Below, one piece after another: positions 17,973-25,970 of a stretch of 64,000 nucleotides of DNA. Origin of the DNA: Pseudomonadota bacterium (GTDB lineage Bacteria > Pseudomonadota > Alphaproteobacteria > Rhodospirillales > Magnetospirillaceae); assembly GCA_021793155.1 (NCBI GenBank), contig JAJYTF010000020.1, positions 19,271-83,270 of the forward strand, written 5' to 3'. The translations under genes were made by a program, and so were the position numbers. Position 1 is the stretch's first letter, and every line of letters starts with the position of its first letter. Below the pieces are notes generated by a model. It was not told where the DNA came from. It did no database searches and saw nothing but the letters and a program-made list of their open reading frames with translations.

Positions 17973-18647
17973 TTATTCCCATTTCAGCAGACTGAGCGAC
18001 CGGCTCCCGATGGCCGACCCGCGAAGCAGAATTGTTGCGGCAACTGCGAGCAACGCCACCAATGTCAGCGTCGGCGGCTGGATGTTGACCAAGGCGAGAA
18101 TGCCGAGGACGATCGCCGCAAGCCCGGTGAACACCTGGGCACCCGCGGCCGCGGCCACCGCTTGCTGCACCACCGTCTGGGCCGACATCAACGTCTGGGT
18201 CGGCACCGTCCCCGCTGCACTGGCAGTCTGACTCCTGATTTCATTAAGCCGGGCGATGGCACCGCTGCTCAGCACCAGGGCGCTGCCGAACACGATGGCC
18301 GAAGCCGCCATCAGAACCTGAGGATCGATCCCGATGATGGACAGCACGCCCAATACGATGCCGACCAGCCCGGCCAGCATTTCGATGGTCAACCCACCGA
18401 CCTCGCTGCTGCGCTGGGTGGCAGTTTCGGTCGCGCTCAGCGCGCGCGAATATTCCGCAGCGATCACGGCGCCCTCGAGCACGAAGGCCGCTCCGATGAC
18501 GATGCCCGCGATCGACAGCATCAACTCTGGCACCACATTGGCCAAGCCAACAATGCTGAGGACCACTGCGCCGATGCCTCCCACGACTTCGGCGCCGGCA
18601 CCACCTGTCGCCGCTTCCAAAGGACCTCTTTGCGTCGTAGTAGCCAT
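17973..18647 (-). CDS. Membrane protein with three tandem two-helix repeats
   Basis: This 224-residue protein has about six membrane helices arranged as three copies of a roughly 40-residue unit at about 24-63, 93-132 and 175-214. Each reads like a first helix 'GxxAIVLGILALVNI', a Pro turn, then a second helix rich in Ala/Val. Hydrophilic linkers 'SRALSATETATQRSSE' and 'ARLNEIRSQTASAAG' separate them. No family was recognised. The N-terminal 'MATTTQRGPLEAATGG' is not a signal peptide. It is monocistronic. A scaffold or stress-response membrane role is possible but unproven. Confidence 0.75.
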   Translation of the reverse strand: MATTTQRGPLEAATGGAGAEVVGGIGAVVLSIVGLANVVPELMLSIAGIVIGAAFVLEGAVIAAEYSRALSATETATQRSSEVGGLTIEMLAGLVGIVLGVLSIIGIDPQVLMAASAIVFGSALVLSSGAIARLNEIRSQTASAAGTVPTQTLMSAQTVVQQAVAAAAGAQVFTGLAAIVLGILALVNIQPPTLTLVALLAVAATILLRGSAIGSRSLSLLKWE

Positions 18648-18856
18648 TCCCTAACCTCCATGTCCAAACATCAGGCGCAGCCAATCCATAGGCGATTGGC
18701 TTCGCGCCCCGGCCGCTTTACGTTTCGCCACCGGGATACCCGAATAAACAACGGCGCGAGGAGGCACGGTTCCCGATCAAATTCCGACGCGCCGACGCAG
18801 GTCACGCCTTCGCAGGGCGTTTCCCGGTTCGGCGCGCCGGTTTCGGCGGCGGCCCG

Positions 18857-19558
18857 TCAGCCAAGATCGAAAATCAACAATTGACTGGGCGCCTTGGCCG
18901 CGACTTCCACGACCGGCATCGCCTCGATGGCGGCGCCGTCTCCGGCCGCCAGCGGCTGCCCGTTGACGGTCAGACTGCCGTCCACCACCTGCACCCAGGC
19001 GCCTCGCCCCGGCCGCAAGGACAGGCTGAGCTCATGGCCGGCATCGAGGAGGCTGGCATAGACGTCGGCATCCTGATGAAGCCTCAACGCTCCGTCGCGA
19101 CCATCTGTCGCGGCGATCAGGCAAAGCTGATTGTGTTTTTCCTCTACGGCGAACAGCTTCTGCTCGTAGCCTGGCGCAATCCCGTCCCGCTCGGGCAAAA
19201 GCCATATCTGCAGAAGTTTCACCGGCGCACTGGCGGACGCATTGAATTCGCTGTGCCGGATTCCGGTGCCGGCCGACATGCGTTGCACCTCGCCCTGGCG
19301 GATCACCGAGTGCTCGCCGGTGCTGTCCCGGTGTTCGAGCGCGCCGTCAATGATGTAGGTCAAGATTTCCATGTCGCGGTGGCCATGGGTGCCAAACCCC
19401 TTGGCCGGCTTGATCACGTCTTCGTTGATCACCCTCAAAGCGCGGAATCCCATGTGCTGCGGATCGTAGTAGTCGGCAAATGAGAAACTGTGCCTGGTAT
19501 CGAGCCAGCCGTGGTCAGCATGCCCGCGCGCGTCCGAAGGCCTCAGCACTACGGTCAT
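18857..19558 (-). CDS. Pirin family protein (YhhW-like quercetinase)
   Basis: This 233-residue bicupin has the metal site in the N-terminal cupin: 'GFGTHGHRDMEI' gives two His, and 'GTGIRHSEFN' gives the third His and the Glu. YhhW-type pirins oxidatively open quercetin; their natural role is uncertain. The ATG at 19558 has AGGAG upstream. The gene is divergent from a LysR regulator with 116 bases between them, the common arrangement in which the LysR protein controls the pirin gene. Confidence 0.93.
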   Translation of the reverse strand: MTVVLRPSDARGHADHGWLDTRHSFSFADYYDPQHMGFRALRVINEDVIKPAKGFGTHGHRDMEILTYIIDGALEHRDSTGEHSVIRQGEVQRMSAGTGIRHSEFNASASAPVKLLQIWLLPERDGIAPGYEQKLFAVEEKHNQLCLIAATDGRDGALRLHQDADVYASLLDAGHELSLSLRPGRGAWVQVVDGSLTVNGQPLAAGDGAAIEAMPVVEVAAKAPSQLLIFDLG

Positions 19559-19674
19559 CTTGAACTCCTCTTGCCATCTGCCGCCCTCAGATAAAGGTTG
19601 CGTCACAAATGGGAACAATCCATGATTCGTGAACAACACTGTTGCCTCCATCGCGACAATTGGAAGGGGGGAAG

Positions 19675-20586
19675 ATGGATCGACTGGACAGCATGGAAGC
19701 TTTTGTGCGGGTCGCCGAATGCCGCAGCTTCTCGGTTGCGGCCCGGCGGATGGAGCTGTCCAAGTCGGTGGTCAGCCGCCAGATCGCACGGTTGGAAGCA
19801 CATCTCGGCGCGCGCCTCTTCCATCGCACCACCCGCAGCCTGGCGCTGACCGAGGTCGGCCAAGCCTATTACGAGCGCTGCACCCGGATTCTTGCCGAGA
19901 TCGAGGAAGCGAACCTGTCGGTGAGCAACCTGCAGGCCGAGCCGCGGGGCAGGCTGCGCGTCAACGCTCCGATGAGTTTCGGCATCCACCATTTAGCGCC
20001 CCTGATCCCGCGCTTCCTGGATCGATTTCCTCATGTCGACGTCGACATGGCGATGAACGACCGGGTGGTCAGCCTGGTCGAGGAAGGCTTCGACATCGCC
20101 GTCCGGATTGGCAGGCTGGAGGATTCTTCCCTCATCGCCCGGCATCTGGCGCCCGCCCGGCGCGTGGTCTGCGCGAGCCCGTCCTATCTCGAACGGCGCG
20201 GTGTTCCACAAAGCCCTGACGACCTTGCCGACCATTGCTGCCTCAGCTACAGCAATCTGACCGCCTCGGACGAATGGAATCTCTGTACCGCCGAGGGCAG
20301 GCGCTGGCCGGTGGAAGTGCGCGGTCGGCTGCGGGTGAACAACGGGGATGTTCTGCGCGAAGCGGCCTTGTCCGGCGTGGGACTGATCATGGCCCCGACC
20401 TTCCTTTGCGGATGCGACCTGCAGGCGGGCCGGTTGGTCTCGGTGCTGGACCAATTTGTCCCGCAGAACATCGCCATCCACGCGGTTTATCCGCACAGCC
20501 GACATCTTTCGCCGAAGGTCCGCGCCTTCGTCGACTTCCTGGCCGAGAATTTCGGCCCGCGGCCTTATTGGGACCTGGTGGAGTAA
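19675..20586 (+). CDS. LysR-family transcriptional regulator
   Basis: This 303-residue protein has an N-terminal winged helix-turn-helix ('MEAFVRVAECRSFSVAARRM', 'SRQIARLEAHLGARLFHRTT') and a C-terminal PBP2-like effector domain. It resembles the CrgA-type clade ('ALTEVGQAYYERC', 'RGRLRVNAPMSFG'). The ATG follows AGGGGGGAAG. It is divergent from the pirin gene and probably regulates it and itself. The effector is unknown. A strong hairpin follows its stop codon. Confidence 0.93.
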   Translation: MDRLDSMEAFVRVAECRSFSVAARRMELSKSVVSRQIARLEAHLGARLFHRTTRSLALTEVGQAYYERCTRILAEIEEANLSVSNLQAEPRGRLRVNAPMSFGIHHLAPLIPRFLDRFPHVDVDMAMNDRVVSLVEEGFDIAVRIGRLEDSSLIARHLAPARRVVCASPSYLERRGVPQSPDDLADHCCLSYSNLTASDEWNLCTAEGRRWPVEVRGRLRVNNGDVLREAALSGVGLIMAPTFLCGCDLQAGRLVSVLDQFVPQNIAIHAVYPHSRHLSPKVRAFVDFLAENFGPRPYWDLVE

Positions 20587-20628
20587 CCCGCATTTCTCAC
20601 ACCCTTGTCGGGGGGTGAGAAATGCGGG
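20587..20628. terminator. Bidirectional terminator between lysR and GH16 genes
   Basis: CCCGCATTTCTCAC (20587-20600) pairs perfectly over 14 bases with GTGAGAAATGCGGG (20615-20628). It begins directly after the LysR stop codon and ends 7 bases before the stop of the convergent GH16 gene, so it can serve both. Confidence 0.8.
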
Positions 20629-20635
20629 CTGGGTC

Positions 20636-22303
20636 CTATGCCAGATGCGCCGCCGGCGAATGGCTGGAAGGCAGGCCGACCAGGCCGGTTTCTTGAGCGG
20701 CCGGCTGGGCGCCGGCGGCCGGATCGAGCAACCAGCCGCCATTGGCCGCGCTCACATTGTGCATATTTTCGGCACTGCCGGTGAAATCGAGAAGAAGCTG
20801 CGATCGGCTCAGGCCGCCCTCGGCCAGTTGCCCGAGCCAATAGGCCGCACCGCCCGCGTCGGGGGCGCGGTTCAGAATGCCCTGGTAGAGCTGGGTGACA
20901 AAGGCGCTATCGTGCGGGCCGCCATGGTCGGCAGGGGCGTCGGCCGTCGGAAAGCGGCTTTGAAATTCGCTGGAGCCGAGGAAGGCGGTCGCCACCTGGG
21001 TCAGGTTGAGGGCACCGGAACCGACCTGCCGCTGCCAATATTCGAGCCCCGGCAGATCCGGCTGGCGGCCGAGCAATCCCTGATAAAAGCAGGCGATTTG
21101 CGCATTGGCTCCGGTCTCGATGAAATACATGCCGGCATAGCCGGCCTGTCCGTTGGCCACGGTCGTCGCCGCACCGTCGAAGACGATATAGGCGAGGCCA
21201 TTGTCGTTGACCGTCTGATGGCTGGAATTGTCGGTGACGGTCACCGTCCCATCGGCCCCGACGCTGACCGCGTATTGGCTGCGCGGGCCGTCGAGCACCA
21301 TGGCGTTGGCCCCTGAGGTGAAGGTGGCATTCTGGAAGCCGATGACCGAATTGCCGCCGGCGGGGGCCATGCCGGCAACCTCGACGGCGATGCCGTTGGC
21401 GCCGCGGATAGACGCATTCTGCTGGGCGATGAACGTGGCGATCGAAGTTGAACCTGCGGTCGAGCCGCCGCTTCCGGCATCGGCACCGGGCGTGGTATCG
21501 GCCGTGCCGTAGGGGGCAGGCGCAGTATTGTAGTCGGCGACAGTGCTCGACGTGGAATAGGCGCGGATCCAGTCGATGTTCATGCCGGCCGGAAAATGCG
21601 TGCCCGAATTGGGATCACCCGGCCAATAGCCGCCCACGGCCAGATTGGCCAGAACATACATGGGCTGGTTCTTCAGGTCGGCGGGGGTCGCCACCTGGTA
21701 GACCTGCTGGCCGTCGAAATAGAAGGTGATGGTGTTCGGTTCCCAGTCGACGGCGTAGGTGTGATAGCCGGTCGTAGTATTGGCCACCGGATTGCCTTGG
21801 CCACTCTGCCCGCCACTAAGGTAATTGCTATGGACGGTGGTGTAGTCGGTATTGATCTGGTTGCCCAGCATCTCGACCACGTCGATTTCCGGCGGCCACT
21901 GATGGTCGGCCGGCAACAGCCAGAATGCTGGCCACATCCCCTGCCCGGCCGGCAACTCGGCCCGCATCTCGAATACCCCGTAGGTCTGGGCGAAGGTTCC
22001 GTTGGTGGTGAGCACGCCCGACGTATAGGGAAGGTTGCCTACCTGTGAGAGAATGCCGTGCGGCGTCGGATTGGCCGTAATGGTGAGAACGCCATTGTTC
22101 ACCGAGAATGGATTGACCCCCAGCGAGGGCTGAGTGGCGGGATCAACGTAATATTCCTGTTCGCCGTTCGAGGGGAGCGTATGCGACCCGTCGGCATAGG
22201 TGGCGTTCCAGACGCCATTCGGATTGCTTGGCGAAACCAGGCTCAGGCTGTTAAATTCCTCATCAAAGACAAGTCTATCTTGGCTGGTATTCAATGTGGG
22301 CAT
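20636..22303 (-). CDS. GH16-family glucanase with DUF4214 C-terminus
   Basis: This 555-residue protein has an N-terminal GH16 domain (about 10-250). The catalytic pair lies in 'PEIDVVEML' (ExDxxE, nucleophile and acid/base Glu), preceded by 'PAGQGMWPAFWLLP'. The family hydrolyses beta-1,3/1,4-glucans or galactans. A linker and a short beta domain (about 295-405) follow, then two DUF4214 units ('FYQGLLGRQPDLPGLEYW', 'LYQGILNRAPDAGGAAYW'). There is no Sec signal peptide; DUF4214 and Gly/Ala-rich composition are common in type I-secreted proteins. It probably modifies extracellular or surface polysaccharide. Confidence 0.88.
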   Translation of the reverse strand: MPTLNTSQDRLVFDEEFNSLSLVSPSNPNGVWNATYADGSHTLPSNGEQEYYVDPATQPSLGVNPFSVNNGVLTITANPTPHGILSQVGNLPYTSGVLTTNGTFAQTYGVFEMRAELPAGQGMWPAFWLLPADHQWPPEIDVVEMLGNQINTDYTTVHSNYLSGGQSGQGNPVANTTTGYHTYAVDWEPNTITFYFDGQQVYQVATPADLKNQPMYVLANLAVGGYWPGDPNSGTHFPAGMNIDWIRAYSTSSTVADYNTAPAPYGTADTTPGADAGSGGSTAGSTSIATFIAQQNASIRGANGIAVEVAGMAPAGGNSVIGFQNATFTSGANAMVLDGPRSQYAVSVGADGTVTVTDNSSHQTVNDNGLAYIVFDGAATTVANGQAGYAGMYFIETGANAQIACFYQGLLGRQPDLPGLEYWQRQVGSGALNLTQVATAFLGSSEFQSRFPTADAPADHGGPHDSAFVTQLYQGILNRAPDAGGAAYWLGQLAEGGLSRSQLLLDFTGSAENMHNVSAANGGWLLDPAAGAQPAAQETGLVGLPSSHSPAAHLA

Positions 22304-22617
22304 CAATCCGCTCCGTCTGGATCAGGGATCCTGCGTCCGCGACTGGATCAACAGGCGTATTCAACCCTGCCCAAACGGGGTAAACGAAATGATGTCTATT
22401 TCATTGTTTCCAATGTTCTATCCTTTGTTTTCGTAGTATACTCCTTAATTGCGAAGCAACCATCCGGCAATTACTGCCGGAGGCTGCGACGCCGACACTC
22501 GGCGACCTCCTGGTCGAACGGATGACGGCCTAACCCGTTCCGCCCTAATTTGACCACGAAATTGTTGGATGACAGAGACCGTTGGATCGCTTATGAAACG
22601 CCCAGGCTTTCGAACGG
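22304..22617. other. Intergenic region, promoters expected
   Basis: This 314-base gap between divergent GH16 and lipoprotein genes is AT-rich from about 22375 to 22460, a likely promoter zone. A small hairpin CCGGCA-ATTAC-TGCCGG sits at 22464-22480. No coding sequence was recognised. Confidence 0.5.
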
Positions 22618-23640
22618 ATGGTTCCTCTAGTGTTACGATCTGTTAAGTTTGCCCTCCCGGCCGTCATGCTTGCCGCCGTCGCCGGCTGCAGTCAGGACTA
22701 CTCGCCCAATACCTACGCCGCGACGGCGGTTCAGCAGGCCAATAAGGTCGAACGCGGCGTCATCGTCGGCTTCCGCGAGGTTATGATCAGCGAGAACGGC
22801 ACGGTCGGGGCGGTCACCGGTGGCGCTGCCGGAGGAATTCTCGGATCCCAGACCGGCAGCGGATTCAACGCCGCTCTGGGCGCTGTCGCCGGAACGGCGG
22901 TGGGCAGCCTGGTGGGCGCCACCATCGAACATGCCGCGGGCGATACCACGGGCTGGGAATACATTGTCCGCAAACCGAACGGCGACCTCGTGTCGGTCAC
23001 CCAGAGGGAACCGAAACCCATCCCGCTCGGCCAAAAGGTTCTGGTCATCACCGACAACCAGGCGCGGATCGTTCCCGACTATTCGGTAGCCATCGATCCA
23101 CCGGCTGAAACCTCTCCGACCAAGGAAAAGGACGCTCCGGCCGCCAAGGAAAAGACCGAGGCGAAGGAAACACCTGCGCCGGCAGCCCCGGCCCAGACGC
23201 CGTCGACATCGGCATCAACCGCAGGCGAGACCCCGACCGAGACTGCTCTGCCCTCTCCCGTGACGGTCGAAGCGATTCCGGCACCCGCCCCGGCGGAAGC
23301 CGCCCCGGCGCCTGCCGAGCCCCCGGCACCAGTCCCGGCCGCCGCGGTCGTTCCGTCCGCCATCGGAGGACTGTCCGCCGTGGGAGGATTGCCCGCCGTG
23401 GGAGGATTGCCCGCCATCGACGGTTTGTCCGCCGTCGGCATTCAGTCCCAGCTCTCCCAACCGAGCCAGCCCGCGCCGGTGCCGGCGGCAGACGCTGTTC
23501 CCGCCCCCGCCGAGACGCCAGAGCCGGCCGCCACGCCCGCACCCGTTGCCGACCCGGCCCCCACGCCTGCCGCGAATCCCGCGGGAGAGGGGACGCCGCC
23601 CCAGACCAATGCGGGGACGGGAAGCCCTCCGCCTCAATAA
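22618..23640 (+). CDS. Glycine-zipper outer-membrane lipoprotein with Pro/Ala-rich tail
   Basis: This 340-residue protein has a lipoprotein signal peptide ending 'LAAVAGCSQ' (lipobox, Cys at about 24). A SlyB/Pcp-like glycine-zipper region follows (about 65-110; 'GAVTGGAAGGILGSQTG'), then a small beta domain 'GWEYIVRKPNGDLVSVTQRE' typical of the SlyB family. From residue about 160 the sequence is low-complexity Pro/Ala/Glu/Lys, with four GGL/DGL(S/P)A(V/I)-type repeats near 250-275. The tail should be extended in the periplasm. A PEBP gene follows 11 bases downstream. Confidence 0.85.
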   Translation: MVPLVLRSVKFALPAVMLAAVAGCSQDYSPNTYAATAVQQANKVERGVIVGFREVMISENGTVGAVTGGAAGGILGSQTGSGFNAALGAVAGTAVGSLVGATIEHAAGDTTGWEYIVRKPNGDLVSVTQREPKPIPLGQKVLVITDNQARIVPDYSVAIDPPAETSPTKEKDAPAAKEKTEAKETPAPAAPAQTPSTSASTAGETPTETALPSPVTVEAIPAPAPAEAAPAPAEPPAPVPAAAVVPSAIGGLSAVGGLPAVGGLPAIDGLSAVGIQSQLSQPSQPAPVPAADAVPAPAETPEPAATPAPVADPAPTPAANPAGEGTPPQTNAGTGSPPPQ

Positions 23641-23651
23641 GGACGACTGCC

Positions 23652-24209
23652 GTGAAAACACTTGCTCCAGCTCTTGCCCTCGCCGCAGCCCTGACAGCCA
23701 CCCCGGCCCTTGCTACCGACCACTTCACCCTCAGCAGCCCCGACATCGCCACCGGCCGCCCGATTGCCGAGCGACAGGTGTTTTCCGGCTTCGGCTGCAG
23801 CGGCGGCAACGTATCCCCGGCGTTGACCTGGCACGGAGCCCCTGCCGGAACACGGAGTTTCGCCCTCACCGTCTATGACCCCGATGCCCCCACCGGCAGC
23901 GGCTGGTGGCATTGGGTGGTATTCAACCTGCCGGCATCAACGCAACAGCTGGCTGCCGGCGCCGGTGACTCCGAACACCCGGGGCTGCCGGCAGGCTCGG
24001 TACAAAGCCGCACCGATTTCGGCAAGGCCGGCTACGGCGGGCCTTGCCCGCCCAAGGGAGACAAGCCGCATCGCTACATCTTCACCGTTTATGCGCTGAA
24101 GGTGGACAACCTGCCGCTGGACGCCGCATCGCCGGCCGCCATGGTGGGGTTCTACATCAACGCCAACACTCTGGCGAAGGCCAGCTTCACCGGCACCTAC
24201 GGCCGCTGA
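23652..24209 (+). CDS. YbhB/YbcL-family PEBP protein (periplasmic)
   Basis: This 185-residue protein has an N-terminal signal peptide (cleaved after 'ATPALA') and the phosphatidylethanolamine-binding (Raf-kinase-inhibitor-like) fold: 'NVSPALTWHGAPAGTRSFAL', 'DPDAPTGSGWWHWVVFNL', 'GYGGPCPPKGDKPHRYIFTV'. Ligand-site residues (DPDAP, GGPxPP, HRY) are intact. The start is GTG at 23652. Bacterial YbhB-like proteins have no firmly established role. It is probably co-transcribed with the upstream lipoprotein and ends at a strong terminator. Confidence 0.92.
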   Translation: MKTLAPALALAAALTATPALATDHFTLSSPDIATGRPIAERQVFSGFGCSGGNVSPALTWHGAPAGTRSFALTVYDPDAPTGSGWWHWVVFNLPASTQQLAAGAGDSEHPGLPAGSVQSRTDFGKAGYGGPCPPKGDKPHRYIFTVYALKVDNLPLDAASPAAMVGFYINANTLAKASFTGTYGR

Positions 24210-24221
24210 CCACCGAGTGGA

Positions 24222-24258
24222 CCGCCCCTGACGCTTGGAACCCAAGCGTCAGGGGCGG
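24222..24258 (+). terminator. Strong terminator hairpin after the PEBP gene
   Basis: CCGCCCCTGACGCTTGG (24222-24238) pairs perfectly over 17 bases with 24242-24258 around a three-base loop. It starts 13 bases after the PEBP stop codon. Confidence 0.8.
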
Positions 24259-24378
24259 ACTACCAGCTACTTGACTTGCGGCGACACAACGGCCGGGTCG
24301 ACATCGGATCGATTGAATCCAATCGAGGCGATCATCACATCCCCGAAGGATGTGGATCCCAACCCTGGAGACCCGACC

Positions 24379-24789
24379 ATGTACGCCAAGCTTCCCTTGT
24401 CCCTTGCCGCAGCCGGAGCGGTCCTGTTGCTGGCGACCGGCGCATCCGCGACCGGAGTCTCGCCCGCCGCCTCGCAAGAGATCGCTACCGCCGCGGCCCA
24501 TGCCGGCATGGCGGCCAGTGCGGCCGATGCAACCATGGTGCATGCCCATCTGCACCACACCATCAACTGCCTGGTCGGCCCGAAAGGGGCCGGCTACGAC
24601 ACCTCGCAGGATGATCCCTGCAAGGGCCAGGGCAAAGGCGCCATTCCTGACTCGCCGCCGGCAATGCAGAAGAAACTGGAGGCCGCCTTGGCGACCGCCA
24701 AGATCGGCGCCGCCGAACCCGATATGACCTCGGCGAAAGACAAAGCCAGGCAGGTGCAGTCGGCCCTGACCAGCGCACTGGGCGAGTAG
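24379..24789 (+). CDS. Small exported histidine-containing protein
   Basis: From ATG 24379 (GGAG upstream) the protein has 136 residues with a Sec signal peptide ('LLLATGASA'). The mature part has 'HAHLHHTINCLVGPKGAGYD' and a second Cys in 'DDPCKGQGKGAIPD', then a helical C-terminus. The clustered His residues and two Cys suggest a periplasmic metal- or heme-related binding role; no function is known to me. It is a single gene behind its own promoter region. Confidence 0.72.
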   Translation: MYAKLPLSLAAAGAVLLLATGASATGVSPAASQEIATAAAHAGMAASAADATMVHAHLHHTINCLVGPKGAGYDTSQDDPCKGQGKGAIPDSPPAMQKKLEAALATAKIGAAEPDMTSAKDKARQVQSALTSALGE

Positions 24790-24945
24790 TCCGCCGCCTC
24801 GTTCCGGCTGTGCTTTCGAGCGCCGGTGGGATTCGTCACTGGCTCGACCGCGGTGTCCTGGTCAGTTCGTCCTGATTGCGCAGGTTGGCCGGGCCCCGCG
24901 GCCGAGAGGCGCAGCGGCGTGACGTCAATGATGGCCGCGGCGCCT

Positions 24946-25440
24946 TCAATTTTCATCCGTCTCGGCGCCGGCCGCCGCAGGCGCTGCAAAGACGACTTCC
25001 AACTGCAGCATTTGCGCTCGCAGCCGATCGGCCAATGCGCCACCCCTGATTGCAACGGCGGTCGACAGTGCATCGGCTACGGTAGCCGAGGACGCCACCA
25101 CGGAAACGCTGCCGGCAAATTGCGTGCTGCGCGCACAGGCCGAATTGAAGATGTGGTTGCACCATGGGCTGAAGCGGGTTCCGTCGGGTGCTGAGGTGGC
25201 AACGGCGCGGTCGACCAGTCGCAGCTTCCCCGCTCCTTCCAATCCGACCTGCCACGGCCGGCCGTCGGGATGTGCCCCGACCGCCCGGATTTCCCCATAT
25301 CCACCAGGACGTGCGCCATCCCGCGATTGCGCAACAGTTCGGCCACCTTGTCGGTGACGAACCCCTGGGCGATCCCGTTGAGGGTTATCGCCATGCCGCA
25401 GAAATGGGCCGTCGCCTGCGGATCATAGGGGGCGGGCGGC
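24946..25440 (-). pseudogene. Frameshifted, N-terminally truncated ApbE/NosX remnant
   Basis: Two adjoining minus-strand frames carry the C-terminal half of an ApbE-type FAD:protein FMN transferase. The first has 'GMAITLNGIAQGFVTDKVAE' and 'HVLVDMG'. The second has 'LRLVDRAVATSAPDGTRFSP' and 'VSVVASSATVADALSTAV'. The frames join at a four-G run (minus strand; 25293-25296): one extra G would restore 'DMGEIRAVGAHPDGRPW'. The N-terminal half is absent, and the upstream sequence runs directly into a NosY remnant. In nos operons ApbE-like NosX flavinates NosR, so this is best read as a nosX relic. Confidence 0.75.
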
Positions 25441-25692
25441 GGGCAGCCCCGCCATGCCGGAAAATTTGCGGACTTCGTTGAAGCCCGAAAGGTTGAGCAG
25501 GCGAAAGACGTCGGTGGGACTGAGCAGCAGCAGCCAGCGAAACGCGCCGGCGGAAATGCCGCGCCCCTGGGTGGCGGCAAGCAAACCAAGAAGGCCGATG
25601 TCGAACAGGATGACCTGGAACAGCCACAGCGCCACCGCGATGCCCGCCGCGGTCGGCCGCTCGCGGACCAGCCCGCTGACCAGAGCGCTCAC
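25423..25692 (-). pseudogene. NosY C-terminal remnant
   Basis: The minus-strand frame encodes 'LVSGLVRERPTAAGIAVALW', 'GLLGLLAATQGRGISAGAF' and 'LLSPTDVFRLLNLSGFNEVR'. This is the conserved C-terminal part of NosY, the membrane permease of the ABC system needed for copper-centre maturation of nitrous-oxide reductase. The upstream two-thirds of the gene is not recognisable in 25693-25970, and the last helix is lost where the frame merges into the ApbE remnant. Together they show that a nos operon once lay here on the minus strand and has decayed by deletions. Confidence 0.7.
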
Positions 25693-25970
25693 GCCGGCCG
25701 GCGCCCTCGGCCTCTGCGAGAGCGATGCCCAGCAGGCGTCGGGGTTCTATCTTGGCATCGCCGACGCAACTCAGGACGAAAGCGTCCTGCTGACGGCCCA
25801 GCGGCTGGCCGAAGGGACCATGGCGCGCCTGGTCCTTCTGCGCATGCAGATCGCTCGACAGAGCCCCGGCCGGCCGCCACTCGGTTAATCGCTGCACCAG
25901 GACTATTGGCAGTTGTCAAAATATGACCGGGACAGTCCCCGTCATTTCGCAATGCAACAAGCAATGCTGA

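Noticed and set aside
23376..23420. Direct repeats of GGAGGATTGCCCGCC looking like a short array
   Set aside because: They are in-frame coding repeats (GGLPAV) in the lipoprotein tail, too few and without unique spacers, so not CRISPR.
25693..25970. Possible upstream part of nosY or another gene
   Set aside because: None of the three minus-strand frames shows convincing similarity to NosY or any other family.
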